NCBI GenBank assembly: GCA_023443725.1
Contig: JAEZTF010000005.1
Span: 1-52,971, forward strand
Direction: 5' to 3'
DNA length: 52,971 nucleotides
Origin: Candidatus Parcubacteria bacterium
Lineage (GTDB): Bacteria; Patescibacteriota; Microgenomatia; UBA12405
Numbering within the stretch: the first letter of the stretch is position 1; each line of letters opens with the position of its first letter. The notes beneath the pieces are model-generated. The model was not told the DNA's origin, ran no database searches, and was given only the letters and a program-made list of their open reading frames with translations. The position numbers and the translations under genes were made by a program. Positions 18,570-27,011 of this stretch are shown here, one piece after another.

Positions 18570-18668
18570 ACTTGCAACATATTCTACAACTTATCTCATT
18601 TAACTATTAAATTATAATTAATTACGGTATATTAAATTAATTAATTAATTATTTTTAAATCAATATCT

Positions 18669-19199
18669 ATGGTTTTATCTGATTTTTTATTAAGTTACTG
18701 TGTGGTTCAACAAATTAGTGGAAAGTTTAAGGTCGATTACAAAAACACATCAAAAAATATAATAAAAAAAGTTATACTATCCTCTATTTTATTATTTGGT
18801 TGTTTAGGTCTAATCTTTAGATTTTTAAGTGAATTTTTATTACCATTATTAAGTCAGCAAAGTTTTAATTTAGGGGAATTGTTAATATTCATTATTTTTT
18901 GTTACACAGTATATTATCTAATTTCGATATCACCATTTTTACAAAATAAAAAAAATTATCGATTTGAAATTGGTGATCAAATAAAAATATTTTATAAAAA
19001 TAAAGAAATTCGATTCAATTATATTGAATTAGAAAATGGAAAAATAGATTTTGCTGATTTAAGAAATAAAAATAAATGTATTTCATACGTCGATGGTTCT
19101 AAAATGAGTGGGAGGTTACAATATCAAATCGCTAATTATATAGCTATGGTATTAAACAGAGCTGGGATAATGAATGAACAACGTGCTGTTTTTAATTAA
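18669..19199 (+). CDS. Hypothetical membrane protein with two membrane helices
   Basis: 176 residues, not recognised. Two hydrophobic segments (about 38-58 and 70-90) follow a short N-terminus. The C-terminal half is a hydrophilic beta-rich domain (RFEIGDQIKIFYKNKEIRFNYIELENGKID). This arrangement, like PH-domain membrane proteins, would put the domain in the cytoplasm, but the comparison is only general. The preceding 100 bp are extremely AT-rich (repeated TTAA) with no clear promoter or Shine-Dalgarno. Confidence 0.65.
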   Translation: MVLSDFLLSYCVVQQISGKFKVDYKNTSKNIIKKVILSSILLFGCLGLIFRFLSEFLLPLLSQQSFNLGELLIFIIFCYTVYYLISISPFLQNKKNYRFEIGDQIKIFYKNKEIRFNYIELENGKIDFADLRNKNKCISYVDGSKMSGRLQYQIANYIAMVLNRAGIMNEQRAVFN

Positions 19200-19236
19200 T
19201 AAATATTTTTATTTTCGAATGTTATAATTCGATTAT

Positions 19237-19473
19237 ATGAGGATCCAACTATACGATAGGGGAACACCCCAAGGTAAAAAACTTTTTTCCGATTTAGAAA
19301 ATGTTTGTCATCGACTTCAAATTGACTATGATCCCGAGTTTATTCACGACATGTCCCGAGTTTATAGTATGGGTCTTCAGGGAAAAACTATTTTGCTTAT
19401 CGATGGGGAAGTGGCCTTGGTTGATAAATATCCCAATTCAAAAGAATTAGAAAATCTTATTGCTGAATTTTAA
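19237..19473 (+). CDS. Small thioredoxin-fold protein lacking the active-site cysteines
   Basis: 78 residues. The pattern MRIQLYDRGTPQGKKL, then a helix, DPEFIHDMSRVYSMGLQGKTILLIDGEVA and a final helix matches the small thioredoxin_3/redox-active disulfide family. In that family the opening normally reads G-C-P-x-C-K. Here the CxxC is TPQG (residues 10-13) and the protein has one cysteine elsewhere, so it should not carry out disulfide exchange. A binding or structural role is inferred. TATAAT at 19223-19228 precedes the ATG by 8 bp. The next gene starts 4 bp after the stop. Confidence 0.6.
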   Translation: MRIQLYDRGTPQGKKLFSDLENVCHRLQIDYDPEFIHDMSRVYSMGLQGKTILLIDGEVALVDKYPNSKELENLIAEF

Positions 19474-19477
19474 TCAA

Positions 19478-19690
19478 ATGTTTAAAAATATTAGAAGATT
19501 TCTCAAAAAAAGAAACGGTTTAAATACTATTTTAGAGCTTCTTGGAGCAATTGCTATTTGGTGGGGAATTTGGGGAATAATGGATTTATTTGTTTTTCCA
19601 AACAACGAACTTTGGAGCTATCTAATTTCAATAGTTCTTGGATTCTTAATAATATTTATTGTTGGTGGAGAGCTAGACGATCTTAAATAG
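19478..19690 (+). CDS. Small two-helix membrane protein
   Basis: 70 residues from the ATG at 19478 (an upstream TTG at 19460 would overlap the previous gene). A basic N-terminus (FKNIRRFLKKR) is followed by two hydrophobic helices separated by FPNNELW, then an acidic tail GGELDDLK. Not recognised. It probably forms a two-gene unit with the thioredoxin-like gene and overlaps the convergent tatD by 18 bp. Confidence 0.6.
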   Translation: MFKNIRRFLKKRNGLNTILELLGAIAIWWGIWGIMDLFVFPNNELWSYLISIVLGFLIIFIVGGELDDLK

Positions 19691-20398
19691 ATTCTTGGCG
19701 TTTTGGTCAATTATTTTTTCTGTCTCTTCAAAACTCATTTGCCAGATTTCTGACACCTTTTGATATACATATTTGACATACTCTGGACAATTTTTTTGAC
19801 CCCGGAAGGGGACTGGTGTCAAAAAAGGACAGTCAGTTTCCAATATGAGTCTCTCTTTTGGTATATTTTTTACTACTTCTTCAAGTCCAATTTCATAGGT
19901 TAAGTTACCATCAATTCCAAAGTACCACATTCCTGGCAACTCCAAAAATCTTTTTATTCTTTTTTTACCGCCGCTGTAACAATGAATTACTCCACACAAA
20001 TTTTTATATTCTCCCAAAATTTCCAAAGTTTCTTCACTAGCTTGTCGACTATGAACAATTAATGGTCGATTTATTTTTTGAGATAGGGTAATTTGTTTTC
20101 TAAAAAGTTCTATTTGTTTTTTTCTATCGGCTTCTCCAACATTATCAGTAAACTCTAGCCCACATTCTCCAACAGCCACTACCCTATCGGTTATCAATTT
20201 TTCTAACTCCTCAAAACTATCATCAATTTCTTGCGGATGAATCCCAATTGCTGGCAATAATTTTTCATTATTTTTATTTAATTCCAAATTATCTTTTGAA
20301 TCTTGGATACAACTAGCCGCCAAAATGATCCAGTCCAAACCGGCAATTTTTATCTCTTCACTAAATCGACTCGATAGGTGAGCATGTGTATCAATCAT
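19673..20398 (-). CDS. tatD: TatD-family metal-dependent hydrolase (DNase)
   Basis: 241 residues. The N-terminal THAH metal motif (His5, His7), AVGECGLEF (Glu metal ligand), PLIVHSR, GVIHCYSG and the C-terminal LETDCPFLTPVPFRG with its Asp ligand are all present. TatD enzymes are two-metal TIM-barrel hydrolases with 3'-5' exonuclease activity, linked to DNA repair and turnover. The gene overlaps the small membrane-protein gene at its 3' end and diverges from mazG. A TAATAT box lies 7 bp before its ATG. Confidence 0.92.
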   Translation of the reverse strand: MIDTHAHLSSRFSEEIKIAGLDWIILAASCIQDSKDNLELNKNNEKLLPAIGIHPQEIDDSFEELEKLITDRVVAVGECGLEFTDNVGEADRKKQIELFRKQITLSQKINRPLIVHSRQASEETLEILGEYKNLCGVIHCYSGGKKRIKRFLELPGMWYFGIDGNLTYEIGLEEVVKNIPKERLILETDCPFLTPVPFRGQKNCPEYVKYVYQKVSEIWQMSFEETEKIIDQNAKNLFKIV

Positions 20399-20422
20399 AC
20401 GTGGTATATTAACTTAAATTAT

Positions 20423-20767
20423 ATGAATTTTAAATTACTAACTCAAAAAATTATTAAAAATGCTTTTGATTATGGTAAAAGGCACGACATAGAATTTACT
20501 CCAGAATTTGCGGCTATAAAATTAATGGAAGAAGTTGGAGAATTTTCTCAATCACTTTTGATCCACCAAAAAAAATGTCGTGAATCGAAATATCTTGATC
20601 AGAAAGTTTCCAAAAGAAAATTAGGTTATGAATTAGCCGATGTTATCGGTATGGCTATTGTTAATGCCAAAATTCACGGTATCGATATTGAAAAAGCCAT
20701 CGATGAAAAATGGATCCATCGAGAAATCGCTAAATCCTGGGAAACAAAGGTGACTCCAAAGGTTTAA
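20423..20767 (+). CDS. MazG-like nucleotide pyrophosphohydrolase
   Basis: 114 residues from the ATG at 20423 (an upstream start at 20378 would lie inside the divergent tatD gene). The MazG four-helix core is seen as LMEEVGEFSQS (ExxE Mg ligands) and ELADVIGMAIVNA (ExxD). Such proteins hydrolyse non-canonical or stress-related (d)NTPs to monophosphates. The single small domain resembles MazG-like housecleaning proteins, not full-length MazG. Its 3' end overlaps the convergent metG by 38 bp. Confidence 0.8.
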   Translation: MNFKLLTQKIIKNAFDYGKRHDIEFTPEFAAIKLMEEVGEFSQSLLIHQKKCRESKYLDQKVSKRKLGYELADVIGMAIVNAKIHGIDIEKAIDEKWIHREIAKSWETKVTPKV

Positions 20768-22160
20768 CTTCCTCATTAAAACATTTTTCAATTTTTTCAG
20801 CCACTGTTGGCATTATTGGTTTTAAATAATTTGCTGCTTGTTTCAAATTATCAACACAAAAATTTAAAACATCAATTCTTTTTGGGTCAGTTTTTTCTAA
20901 TTTCCATGGAGTTACTTCATTTAGTTTCGCATTTGAAGTATTAATAAATTTATCAAAAACTAAACCGATAGCTTCGTCATATCGACAATCGTCGATTAAT
21001 TTTATATATTTTTCATCTAAACTCCCCGTCTTGTCAAAGAAGGGGTTGGGGGAAGATTGTCCTTCGGCTAGTTTAGTAATCCTTGATACTAAATTCCCCA
21101 AATTATTAGCCAAGTCAGCATTATATTTTTCTTTAAATCGCTCAATTCCAACATCGCTATCATTTTCACTAGGGAAAGATCGAGCAATTAAATATCTAGC
21201 TCCATCAACTCCAAACAAATCTACTAATTGCTGTGGTGAAATTACATTACCAAGAGATTTAGACATCTTTTGTCCATCAATCATATAAAAGCTATGAATA
21301 TAAACCTTCTTTGGTAATTGATCAACTGTAAATCCAGCCGATAACAACATTGCTTGCCAAATCACAGTATGAAACCATAAGATTTCCTTACCAATCAAAT
21401 GAACCTGAGCTGGCCAGAAATCTTTTTTACCATCTAAAAATTGAGTTGCTGAATAATAATTAATCAAAGCATCAAACCAAACATAAACAGTTTGTTTTGT
21501 ATCCCAAGGCACACTAATTCCCCACTCCACATTTTCTCGAGATAAAGAAATATCTCGAACTCCAGCCTTAAGTTTTGCTAATATTTCAGATCTTTTTCCT
21601 TCTGGATAAATGTAATTAGTTTCATCATTTTCGATTAACTCAATTAGTTTTGGTACATATTTACTCAATCTAAAAAACCAATTTTCTTCCGATTTTCTGA
21701 CTGTTTTTTCTGGTGGGTGAAGAGGGCAGTGGCCATCAACCAATTCTGTTTCGGTCAAAAATTTTTCACAACCAATACAGTACCAACCCTCATACTTATC
21801 TTTGTAAGCATCACCGTTGTTATAGATTTTTTGAAGTAATTCAGCTACCACTTTTTCATGTCTTGGATCAGTAGTTCTGATAAAGAAATCAAAGCCAATA
21901 TTTAGATCTTTCCAAGCATTTTCAAATCTAGGAGATATTTTGTCACAATAATCTTGTGGGCTTAAATTCTCTTTTTCAGCAGATTCGGCCACTTTTTGAC
22001 CGTGTTCATCAGTTCCAGTCAAGGAAAATACATCTTCTCCTAATTGTTTGTGTAATCTGGCAATAATGTCTGCCGCCACCGTAGTACAAGTATGACCAAT
22101 ATGAGGTACGTCGTTTATATAGTAAATTGGGGTAGTGATAAAAAATTTTTTTGAATTCAT
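20730..22160 (-). CDS. metG: Methionyl-tRNA synthetase with an in-frame repeat insertion
   Basis: 476 residues, class I synthetase. The HIGH motif is in NDVPHIGHT near the N-terminus. The zinc-knuckle region is reduced to WYCIGCEKFL...HCPLH, and KMSKS is in GQKMSKSLGN. There is no C-terminal tRNA-binding (EMAP) domain. I start at the ATG at 22160, skipping eight residues of a longer frame. It charges tRNA-Met. Between the catalytic core and the anticodon-binding helices (about residues 368-381) the peptide QSSPNPFFDKTGSL is encoded by repeat copy B. The insertion keeps the frame and sits in what should be a surface loop. Confidence 0.95.
   Translation of the reverse strand: MNSKKFFITTPIYYINDVPHIGHTCTTVAADIIARLHKQLGEDVFSLTGTDEHGQKVAESAEKENLSPQDYCDKISPRFENAWKDLNIGFDFFIRTTDPRHEKVVAELLQKIYNNGDAYKDKYEGWYCIGCEKFLTETELVDGHCPLHPPEKTVRKSEENWFFRLSKYVPKLIELIENDETNYIYPEGKRSEILAKLKAGVRDISLSRENVEWGISVPWDTKQTVYVWFDALINYYSATQFLDGKKDFWPAQVHLIGKEILWFHTVIWQAMLLSAGFTVDQLPKKVYIHSFYMIDGQKMSKSLGNVISPQQLVDLFGVDGARYLIARSFPSENDSDVGIERFKEKYNADLANNLGNLVSRITKLAEGQSSPNPFFDKTGSLDEKYIKLIDDCRYDEAIGLVFDKFINTSNAKLNEVTPWKLEKTDPKRIDVLNFCVDNLKQAANYLKPIMPTVAEKIEKCFNEEVKPLESPLFPRI
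21024..21058. repeat. Palindromic repeat, copy B (inside metG)
   Basis: The core 21024-21045 is base-for-base identical to copy A and to the inner part of copy E. The GGGGGAAGATTG tail is shared with E. The copy is read in frame on the minus strand as part of MetRS. Confidence 0.85.
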
Positions 22161-22184
22161 TTTAAAATTTAAAGTATTAATCAA

Positions 22185-22213
22185 CTAAAAAAGAGTACCT
22201 TTCAGTACTCTTT
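22185..22213 (-). terminator. Intrinsic terminator of rpsT
   Basis: On the minus strand, arms AAAGAGTAC and GTACTCTTT (9 bp, loop TGAAAG) are followed by a run of T's. It lies 44 bp beyond the rpsT stop and just upstream of metG. Confidence 0.8.
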
Positions 22214-22256
22214 GATTTTGCCACATTATTTGGAAATAATCCAAACTTTGTGGCTA

Positions 22257-22580
22257 TTACATTTTTTTAGTTACTTTCTTAACAGCTTTCTTACTAGCTG
22301 TTTTTTTAGCAATAGATTTTTTAGACACAACTTTTTTGACAACTTCCTGTCCTACTTTTTTAGAATATTGAGATTTAAGTCGGTCACTTTTATTTTTGTG
22401 AAAGATATTTTTCTTCACAGCCTTGTCCAATATAGAATAAACATCCTTTAAACTTTCGCCAGTTGGCTTAGCTAAAAATTTTTTAACGGTAGTTTTTAGC
22501 TTACTTTTAAAAGAAACATTATCCTTTCTATTTTTCAAGGACTTTCTTAAAGATTTTTTTGCAGATAAACTGATTGGCAT
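22257..22580 (-). CDS. rpsT: 30S ribosomal protein S20 with Lys-rich tail
   Basis: 107 residues. The bS20 signature is clear: SAKKSLRKSLKNRKDN near the start, then AVKKNIFHKNKSDRLKSQYSKKV. bS20 is a helical primary binder of 16S rRNA. The tail of about 30 residues (KKVVSKKSIAKKTASKKA) extends beyond the usual 85-90 and resembles histone-like Lys/Ala repeats. The ATG is preceded by TAGAAT at 7 bp. It is divergent from murJ and has its own terminator. Confidence 0.9.
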   Translation of the reverse strand: MPISLSAKKSLRKSLKNRKDNVSFKSKLKTTVKKFLAKPTGESLKDVYSILDKAVKKNIFHKNKSDRLKSQYSKKVGQEVVKKVVSKKSIAKKTASKKAVKKVTKKM

Positions 22581-22621
22581 GAAAAGTATTCTATCCTATA
22601 TACCAAATATTTACAAGAATT

Positions 22622-22627
22622 TATAAT
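22622..22627 (+). promoter_or_regulatory. -10 box of murJ (leaderless)
   Basis: A perfect TATAAT ends 6 bp before the ATG of murJ, so transcription should begin at the start codon. Confidence 0.55.
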
Positions 22628-22633
22628 ACACAT

Positions 22634-24247
22634 ATGGGAATAAGACAAAAAATATCAAATCTTTTACATCGTCGCCAAAATAGTATTCTTTCTGCTTCTT
22701 TAGTTTTAGCCGTTACATTCGGAATTTCTGCTATTCTTGGTTTTTTAAGAAGTCGTTTTCTATATGCCCAATTCTTTAAATGTTGTACTGCCGAGCTTGA
22801 TGTTTATAATGCTGCTTTTCGACTTCCTGATTTAATTTTTAAACTTTTAGTGACCGGTGCTTTATCAGCTTCTTTTATTCCAGTTTTTTCTACTTTCTTA
22901 CACAAAAGCCCGAAAAAAGCATTTAAATTGGCTTCTGCAATTATCAACATCCTTTCAGTAATCTTTGTCTTTGCTGCTGTTATAGTATTAATTTTTGCTA
23001 CTCCATTAACCAAACTCATAGCTGCAGGTTTCTCAAACGATCAATTAATTCTAATGGTTAGTTTAACCAGAGTTTTACTTATTGCTCAAATTTTCTTTCT
23101 TCTAAGCAATTTTATTACTGCTATTCTTCAAGTTAATCAGATTTTTATTATTCCCGCCCTTTCCCCTATTATCTATAACTTAAGTATTATTGCTAGCATC
23201 TTTTTATTAGCTCCAAAATATGGCATTCATGGTGTGGTTTATGGTGCTGTATTTGGTGCCTTTCTTCATTTTATTATTCAAATTCCCTCGATCAAAAGAA
23301 TTGGTTTTAAATATTCTTTTAAAGCAAATTACAAAGCTGCTGGCGTAAAAGAGGTTTTTAGATTAATGTTGCCTCGTAGTTTATCTTTAGGATTAGGTGA
23401 GATAGAAAACACTGTTACCTTGTTTTTTGCCAGTACTTTAGCTACTGGTTCAATTTCAATTCTTAACTTAGCTCTCCAACTAATGTATCTTCCAAGTCGT
23501 ATTTTTGGTACAACTGTTGGTCAAGCATCACTACCAATTCTTTCTAAAAACATTGCTAGGAATGAATTATCTCAATTTAGAACCACAGTTCATCGAATTA
23601 TGATTCAGAGCTTATTTATTGCTTTACCAATTTCAGTTTTAATTTTAGTTCAACGTTTAGCTATAGTTCGTATTCTTTTTGGTTCAAAACAATTTCCTTG
23701 GGCAGCAACACTACTTACTGCTAAAACTTTAGCGTTTTTAACGCCAGCTATTTTTTGTCAAGCCATAATTCAGATATTAATTCGCTCTTTTTATGCTCTT
23801 CATAATACTAAAGTTCCATTCTTTATTTCTTCAATATCTTTAGTCTTAAACATTGTTCTAAGTTATCTTTTAATCAACTTTACCAATTTAGGAGTTGTCG
23901 GTTTAGCTATTAGTTCTTCTTTAGGCAATTTAGTTCAATTGTTTGGACTCCTTTTTATGTTTATCAAAATAGTTGATGGGTTTGATTGGGTTGCTGTTAC
24001 TAAAAAAGTTAATAAAATATTAGCCGCATCTTTAGTTTTAGGGGTGACCACTTGGGTTTCTATAAAAGTTTTAGATTTATTTGTTTTAGATACCGCCAAA
24101 ACAGTTGCTGTTGTCACTATTTTTACTGCTTCTAGTTTAATCGGTATTATTTCTTATGTTTTTTCAGCCAAAATCTTTCATATAGAAGAAGTTAACGATT
24201 ATCAGGTTTATTTTAAAAAACTAAAACATTTTCTTTTAAGTAAATAG
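22634..24247 (+). CDS. murJ: Lipid II flippase MurJ (MviN)
   Basis: 537 residues with about 14 membrane helices. The N-terminal GFLRSRFLYAQFF and AFRLPDLIFKLLVTGALSASFIPVF are the MurJ signature, and conserved cationic positions lie in helices 1-2 and 8. MurJ moves the peptidoglycan precursor lipid II to the outer face of the membrane, so the cell builds peptidoglycan. It may lead a co-oriented run that continues into the pilus-like genes, although pilN also has its own TATACT box. The cytoplasmic tail is short. Confidence 0.93.
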   Translation: MGIRQKISNLLHRRQNSILSASLVLAVTFGISAILGFLRSRFLYAQFFKCCTAELDVYNAAFRLPDLIFKLLVTGALSASFIPVFSTFLHKSPKKAFKLASAIINILSVIFVFAAVIVLIFATPLTKLIAAGFSNDQLILMVSLTRVLLIAQIFFLLSNFITAILQVNQIFIIPALSPIIYNLSIIASIFLLAPKYGIHGVVYGAVFGAFLHFIIQIPSIKRIGFKYSFKANYKAAGVKEVFRLMLPRSLSLGLGEIENTVTLFFASTLATGSISILNLALQLMYLPSRIFGTTVGQASLPILSKNIARNELSQFRTTVHRIMIQSLFIALPISVLILVQRLAIVRILFGSKQFPWAATLLTAKTLAFLTPAIFCQAIIQILIRSFYALHNTKVPFFISSISLVLNIVLSYLLINFTNLGVVGLAISSSLGNLVQLFGLLFMFIKIVDGFDWVAVTKKVNKILAASLVLGVTTWVSIKVLDLFVLDTAKTVAVVTIFTASSLIGIISYVFSAKIFHIEEVNDYQVYFKKLKHFLLSK

Positions 24248-24264
24248 TTGTATATACTTTATAT

Positions 24265-24834
24265 ATGGCTATTAAAAAAGAAATATCTCTTCTTCCGGAA
24301 GCAGAAAATCCAAACTCTTTTAGTGCCATTTTTTTTAAGTGGTTGACTACTGTTGGTCGATGGGTCATCGTTATCACCGAGTTTATAGTAATTTTAGCTT
24401 TTATATCTCGTTTCTGGTTGGATAGGAGGAACTCTGATCTTTCAGAAATTGTTCGCCAGCAACAATCAATTATAGATAGCACTAAGTATTTTGAAAACGA
24501 ATTTTCTTCTTTCCAAGAAAGATTAACCACTATTAGAAAAGCGTACGCAGACCAACCAGAGTATGACAGGTATTTATCTTCCTTAATCAAAAGTACTCCT
24601 CAAGATTTAATTTATGATTCAGTTTCTATTAAAAAAAATTCTGATAATGAAGTTGAAGCTTTTGCCTCAATTATTTCATTTAACGAAAATTCTATTGTTA
24701 GTTTTATAAACAATTTAATGGTTAATTCAGACATTAAAGCTGTTGAAATAAATAAAATAGAAAAAAAACCAAAAGAAAATAACTACACTGTCACGATATC
24801 TGTTGTTTTTAGTTCAAAAAAATCAAAAATATGA
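24265..24834 (+). CDS. pilN: PilN-like fimbrial assembly protein
   Basis: 189 residues. It begins with a cytoplasmic ISLLPE motif, the PilN-type peptide that in type IV pilus systems docks PilM. One membrane helix follows (about 34-52), then a coiled-coil segment (LSEIVRQQQSIIDSTKYFE) and a ferredoxin-like periplasmic domain. The partner gene pilO overlaps by 4 bp. PilN and PilO form the inner-membrane alignment complex of type IV pili. pilM is not in this window. TATACT ends 6 bp before the ATG. The assignment rests on topology, motif and order. Confidence 0.65.
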   Translation: MAIKKEISLLPEAENPNSFSAIFFKWLTTVGRWVIVITEFIVILAFISRFWLDRRNSDLSEIVRQQQSIIDSTKYFENEFSSFQERLTTIRKAYADQPEYDRYLSSLIKSTPQDLIYDSVSIKKNSDNEVEAFASIISFNENSIVSFINNLMVNSDIKAVEINKIEKKPKENNYTVTISVVFSSKKSKI

Positions 24835-25475
24835 AATCTATAGACACTTTAGAAAGAATAAGACCACTTTACCAATATTTACGTAAGCAAGCTGAGAATA
24901 AAAAGGCTATTAAATACACAGAAATAGCAAGTACTTTTATATTTATTGCCATCTTTCTTTTTTTAGCTATAAAACCAACAGCCTTAGCTATTTCATCTCT
25001 TGTTGGAGACATAAAATCCAAGGAAATTGCCAATCAAAAAATGAAAACTAGAATAGGTAGTATTATTCAAGCTCAGGAATCTTTTTCTGTTGCCCAAGAA
25101 AAATATGCTATTTTAGAGTCAGGATTTCCAAGCAATCCAAACTTTTATCAAGCAGCTGTTAATTTCTCTACTTTAGCCAAATCATCATCTCTCAAAATTA
25201 ACCAATTAGATTTTGATTTATCTAATAGTGATCAACCAAAAAATGAAACATCTAAAATAAAATATTTTAAAATTAATTTTTCTGCAACTGGAGAATATGA
25301 AGCTGTACTTTCTTTTATAAAAGAATTGCTTAACAATCGTCGATTGATAAATCTTTTATCAATAAAAATTAGTCAATCTGAAGATAGTGATATTTCCACA
25401 GGATCTAGTAATATTAATATTAGAGTAAGTGCTCAAATACCTTATTCACCTATAGAAGAAAATGAAAAAAACTAA
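24831..25475 (+). CDS. pilO: PilO-like pilus assembly protein
   Basis: 214 residues. A short cytoplasmic N-terminus, one membrane helix (about 30-55), a coiled coil (IKSKEIANQKMKTRI) and a ferredoxin-like domain with FKINFSATGEYEAVLSFIKEL, the typical PilO pattern. It forms heterodimers with PilN in known systems. It overlaps pilN (4 bp) and the next small gene (14 bp), which implies tight co-translation. Confidence 0.65.
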   Translation: MKSIDTLERIRPLYQYLRKQAENKKAIKYTEIASTFIFIAIFLFLAIKPTALAISSLVGDIKSKEIANQKMKTRIGSIIQAQESFSVAQEKYAILESGFPSNPNFYQAAVNFSTLAKSSSLKINQLDFDLSNSDQPKNETSKIKYFKINFSATGEYEAVLSFIKELLNNRRLINLLSIKISQSEDSDISTGSSNINIRVSAQIPYSPIEENEKN

Positions 25476-25731
25476 ACTATCTACTTATTTTATTTTTATT
25501 TCTTTCTTTACCTTAATAACTGTTTTAGTTACCATTATTCAAAAGAGTTATTCTAATTTAATAGAACCGATCAATCGAGTCTCTACATCTTCTTATGAAC
25601 AAATTACTAATTCTAAGTTAGACTTAGATATTATAGACGAAATTGCTAAAAGGGAAATTAATTTTGATGAAACCAGTTTACCAAATAGTAGTTCTATTCC
25701 AGAGGCCAGTGCTTCTGTAACAAATTTATGA
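25462..25731 (+). CDS. Small membrane-anchored protein in pilus-like operon
   Basis: 89 residues, not recognised. One N-terminal membrane helix (about 9-27) is followed by an extracytoplasmic Ser/Asn-rich segment with no cysteine pair. Its position after pilO is where pilP would be, but it has none of the PilP beta domain or lipobox, so I do not call it pilP. It overlaps both neighbours by a few bases. Confidence 0.6.
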   Translation: MKKTKLSTYFIFISFFTLITVLVTIIQKSYSNLIEPINRVSTSSYEQITNSKLDLDIIDEIAKREINFDETSLPNSSSIPEASASVTNL

Positions 25732-26981
25732 AACAACCCAAAAAAATTCCGACCATTCTTGGATTGTTATTTTTGTTAGGAGCAGTTTTTGGTGGAGTAA
25801 TTTTAACTAATCAAAAATCAAGTTTTGGTTCTAAAGCAGGTGGTAGCTGTGAACCAGTCAATCCTCAAGTTAGCAATATTACTTATAAATCAGCTTCTAT
25901 TTCATTTTTTACAACTACAGAATGTCAATCCAGTATTAATATTGATAACAAAATAATTAAAAACGATGTTTCTTCCAAAATTCATTATTTTGAAATATCT
26001 TCTTTGAAAGAAAACTCAGATTATACTTATTCTATTATCAGTGGTGGTAATACTTATACCTCAAATAGTTATCAAGTTAATACAACCCAAAAACCATCTA
26101 CTGATTCTATTTCATCAGATTTAGCTTGGGGAAAAATTTTAAATCCTGATGGTACACCAGCAGAAAAGGTTATAGTTTATCTTAATATACCAGGTGCTTC
26201 TCCATTATCTGCCCTGACCACTACATCGGGTAATTGGAATATACCTTTTTCTATTAGTTTCAATGAAAGCAAAACTAATTGGTTTAATCCTCCAGCAAAT
26301 ATTGAGGAAAATATATATGTAATTGCTCCGGATCAGCCGGTCACCCAGGTTATTGGAAACACTTCAAAAAATAATCCAGTTGTCGATATTACAATTGGTA
26401 AAAATGATTTTAATGCTCCTACAGTAAATACCAATTCATCCGTTGGTTCATTACCAAATTCTGATATTGATATTAGTTTAGATAAAAAACTAAATATTAC
26501 CAATCCTTCAAATAATGAAACAATTTCTACTAAAAAGCCTGAATTTTTTGGGTCTGCTCCTATTAATACTGAAATAACTATAGAAGTTCACTCTCCAGAA
26601 TTAATTAGTGGTCAAACTGTTTCTGATGAAGATGGTACATGGGAATGGTCTGTACCAAAAGATCTTACTCCTGGAGAGCACACTATAACTATTACTGCAA
26701 AAAATAAAACTACCGGTTTAACGGAAACTATTACTAGAAGTTTTGTGGTTTTAGCTGCAGAAGGAGATACTAGTTTTACCGCATCGTCGTCAGCTACTAC
26801 TCCAACTATTACTCCAACTAATACACCAACACCAACTGCAACACCAACTACTGTTAAGGTTGAAAAACCAGACACTAGCTCAGGAGTGCCTACAACTGGA
26901 GCAGTTTTACCTACTTTACTAGTTATTATTTCTGCTTTTGTTTTTTTAACCATTGGTTTGATTTTCTATTCTAAGAATTAA
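25728..26981 (+). CDS. Secreted Ig-like protein with VPTTG sorting signal
   Basis: 417 residues. An N-terminal membrane/signal segment (about 9-27) precedes FGSKAGG, a motif resembling processed ends of other surface proteins of this group. A fibronectin-like region (to about 120) is followed by a carboxypeptidase-regulatory-like domain (WGKILNPDGTPAEKVIVYL) and a bacterial Ig-like domain (KPEFFGSAPINTEITIEV). A Thr-Pro linker ends in VPTTG (387-391), a membrane helix and a short basic end, so this is a probable second substrate of the sortase at 7412. It overlaps the preceding gene by 4 bp and therefore belongs to the pilN/pilO operon. It could be a pilus-associated adhesin; this is inferred. 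Confidence 0.8.
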   Translation: MKQPKKIPTILGLLFLLGAVFGGVILTNQKSSFGSKAGGSCEPVNPQVSNITYKSASISFFTTTECQSSINIDNKIIKNDVSSKIHYFEISSLKENSDYTYSIISGGNTYTSNSYQVNTTQKPSTDSISSDLAWGKILNPDGTPAEKVIVYLNIPGASPLSALTTTSGNWNIPFSISFNESKTNWFNPPANIEENIYVIAPDQPVTQVIGNTSKNNPVVDITIGKNDFNAPTVNTNSSVGSLPNSDIDISLDKKLNITNPSNNETISTKKPEFFGSAPINTEITIEVHSPELISGQTVSDEDGTWEWSVPKDLTPGEHTITITAKNKTTGLTETITRSFVVLAAEGDTSFTASSSATTPTITPTNTPTPTATPTTVKVEKPDTSSGVPTTGAVLPTLLVIISAFVFLTIGLIFYSKN

Positions 26982-27011
26982 TTCTGTTTCAATTTTTTGG
27001 TATCATACACT

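Noticed and set aside
18570..18668. AT-rich TTAATTAA stretch as a replication or attachment site
   Set aside because: Only low-complexity AT sequence; no DnaA boxes, iterons or flanking duplications.
19797..19815. GACCCCGGAAGGGGACT palindrome in tatD, resembling the repeat family
   Set aside because: It encodes the conserved PVPFRG motif of TatD proteins, so the bases are explained by the protein; the TTGTCAAA centre of the repeat is absent.
25462..25731. Calling the small gene pilP
   Set aside because: Position fits, but no lipobox or PilP beta domain is visible.
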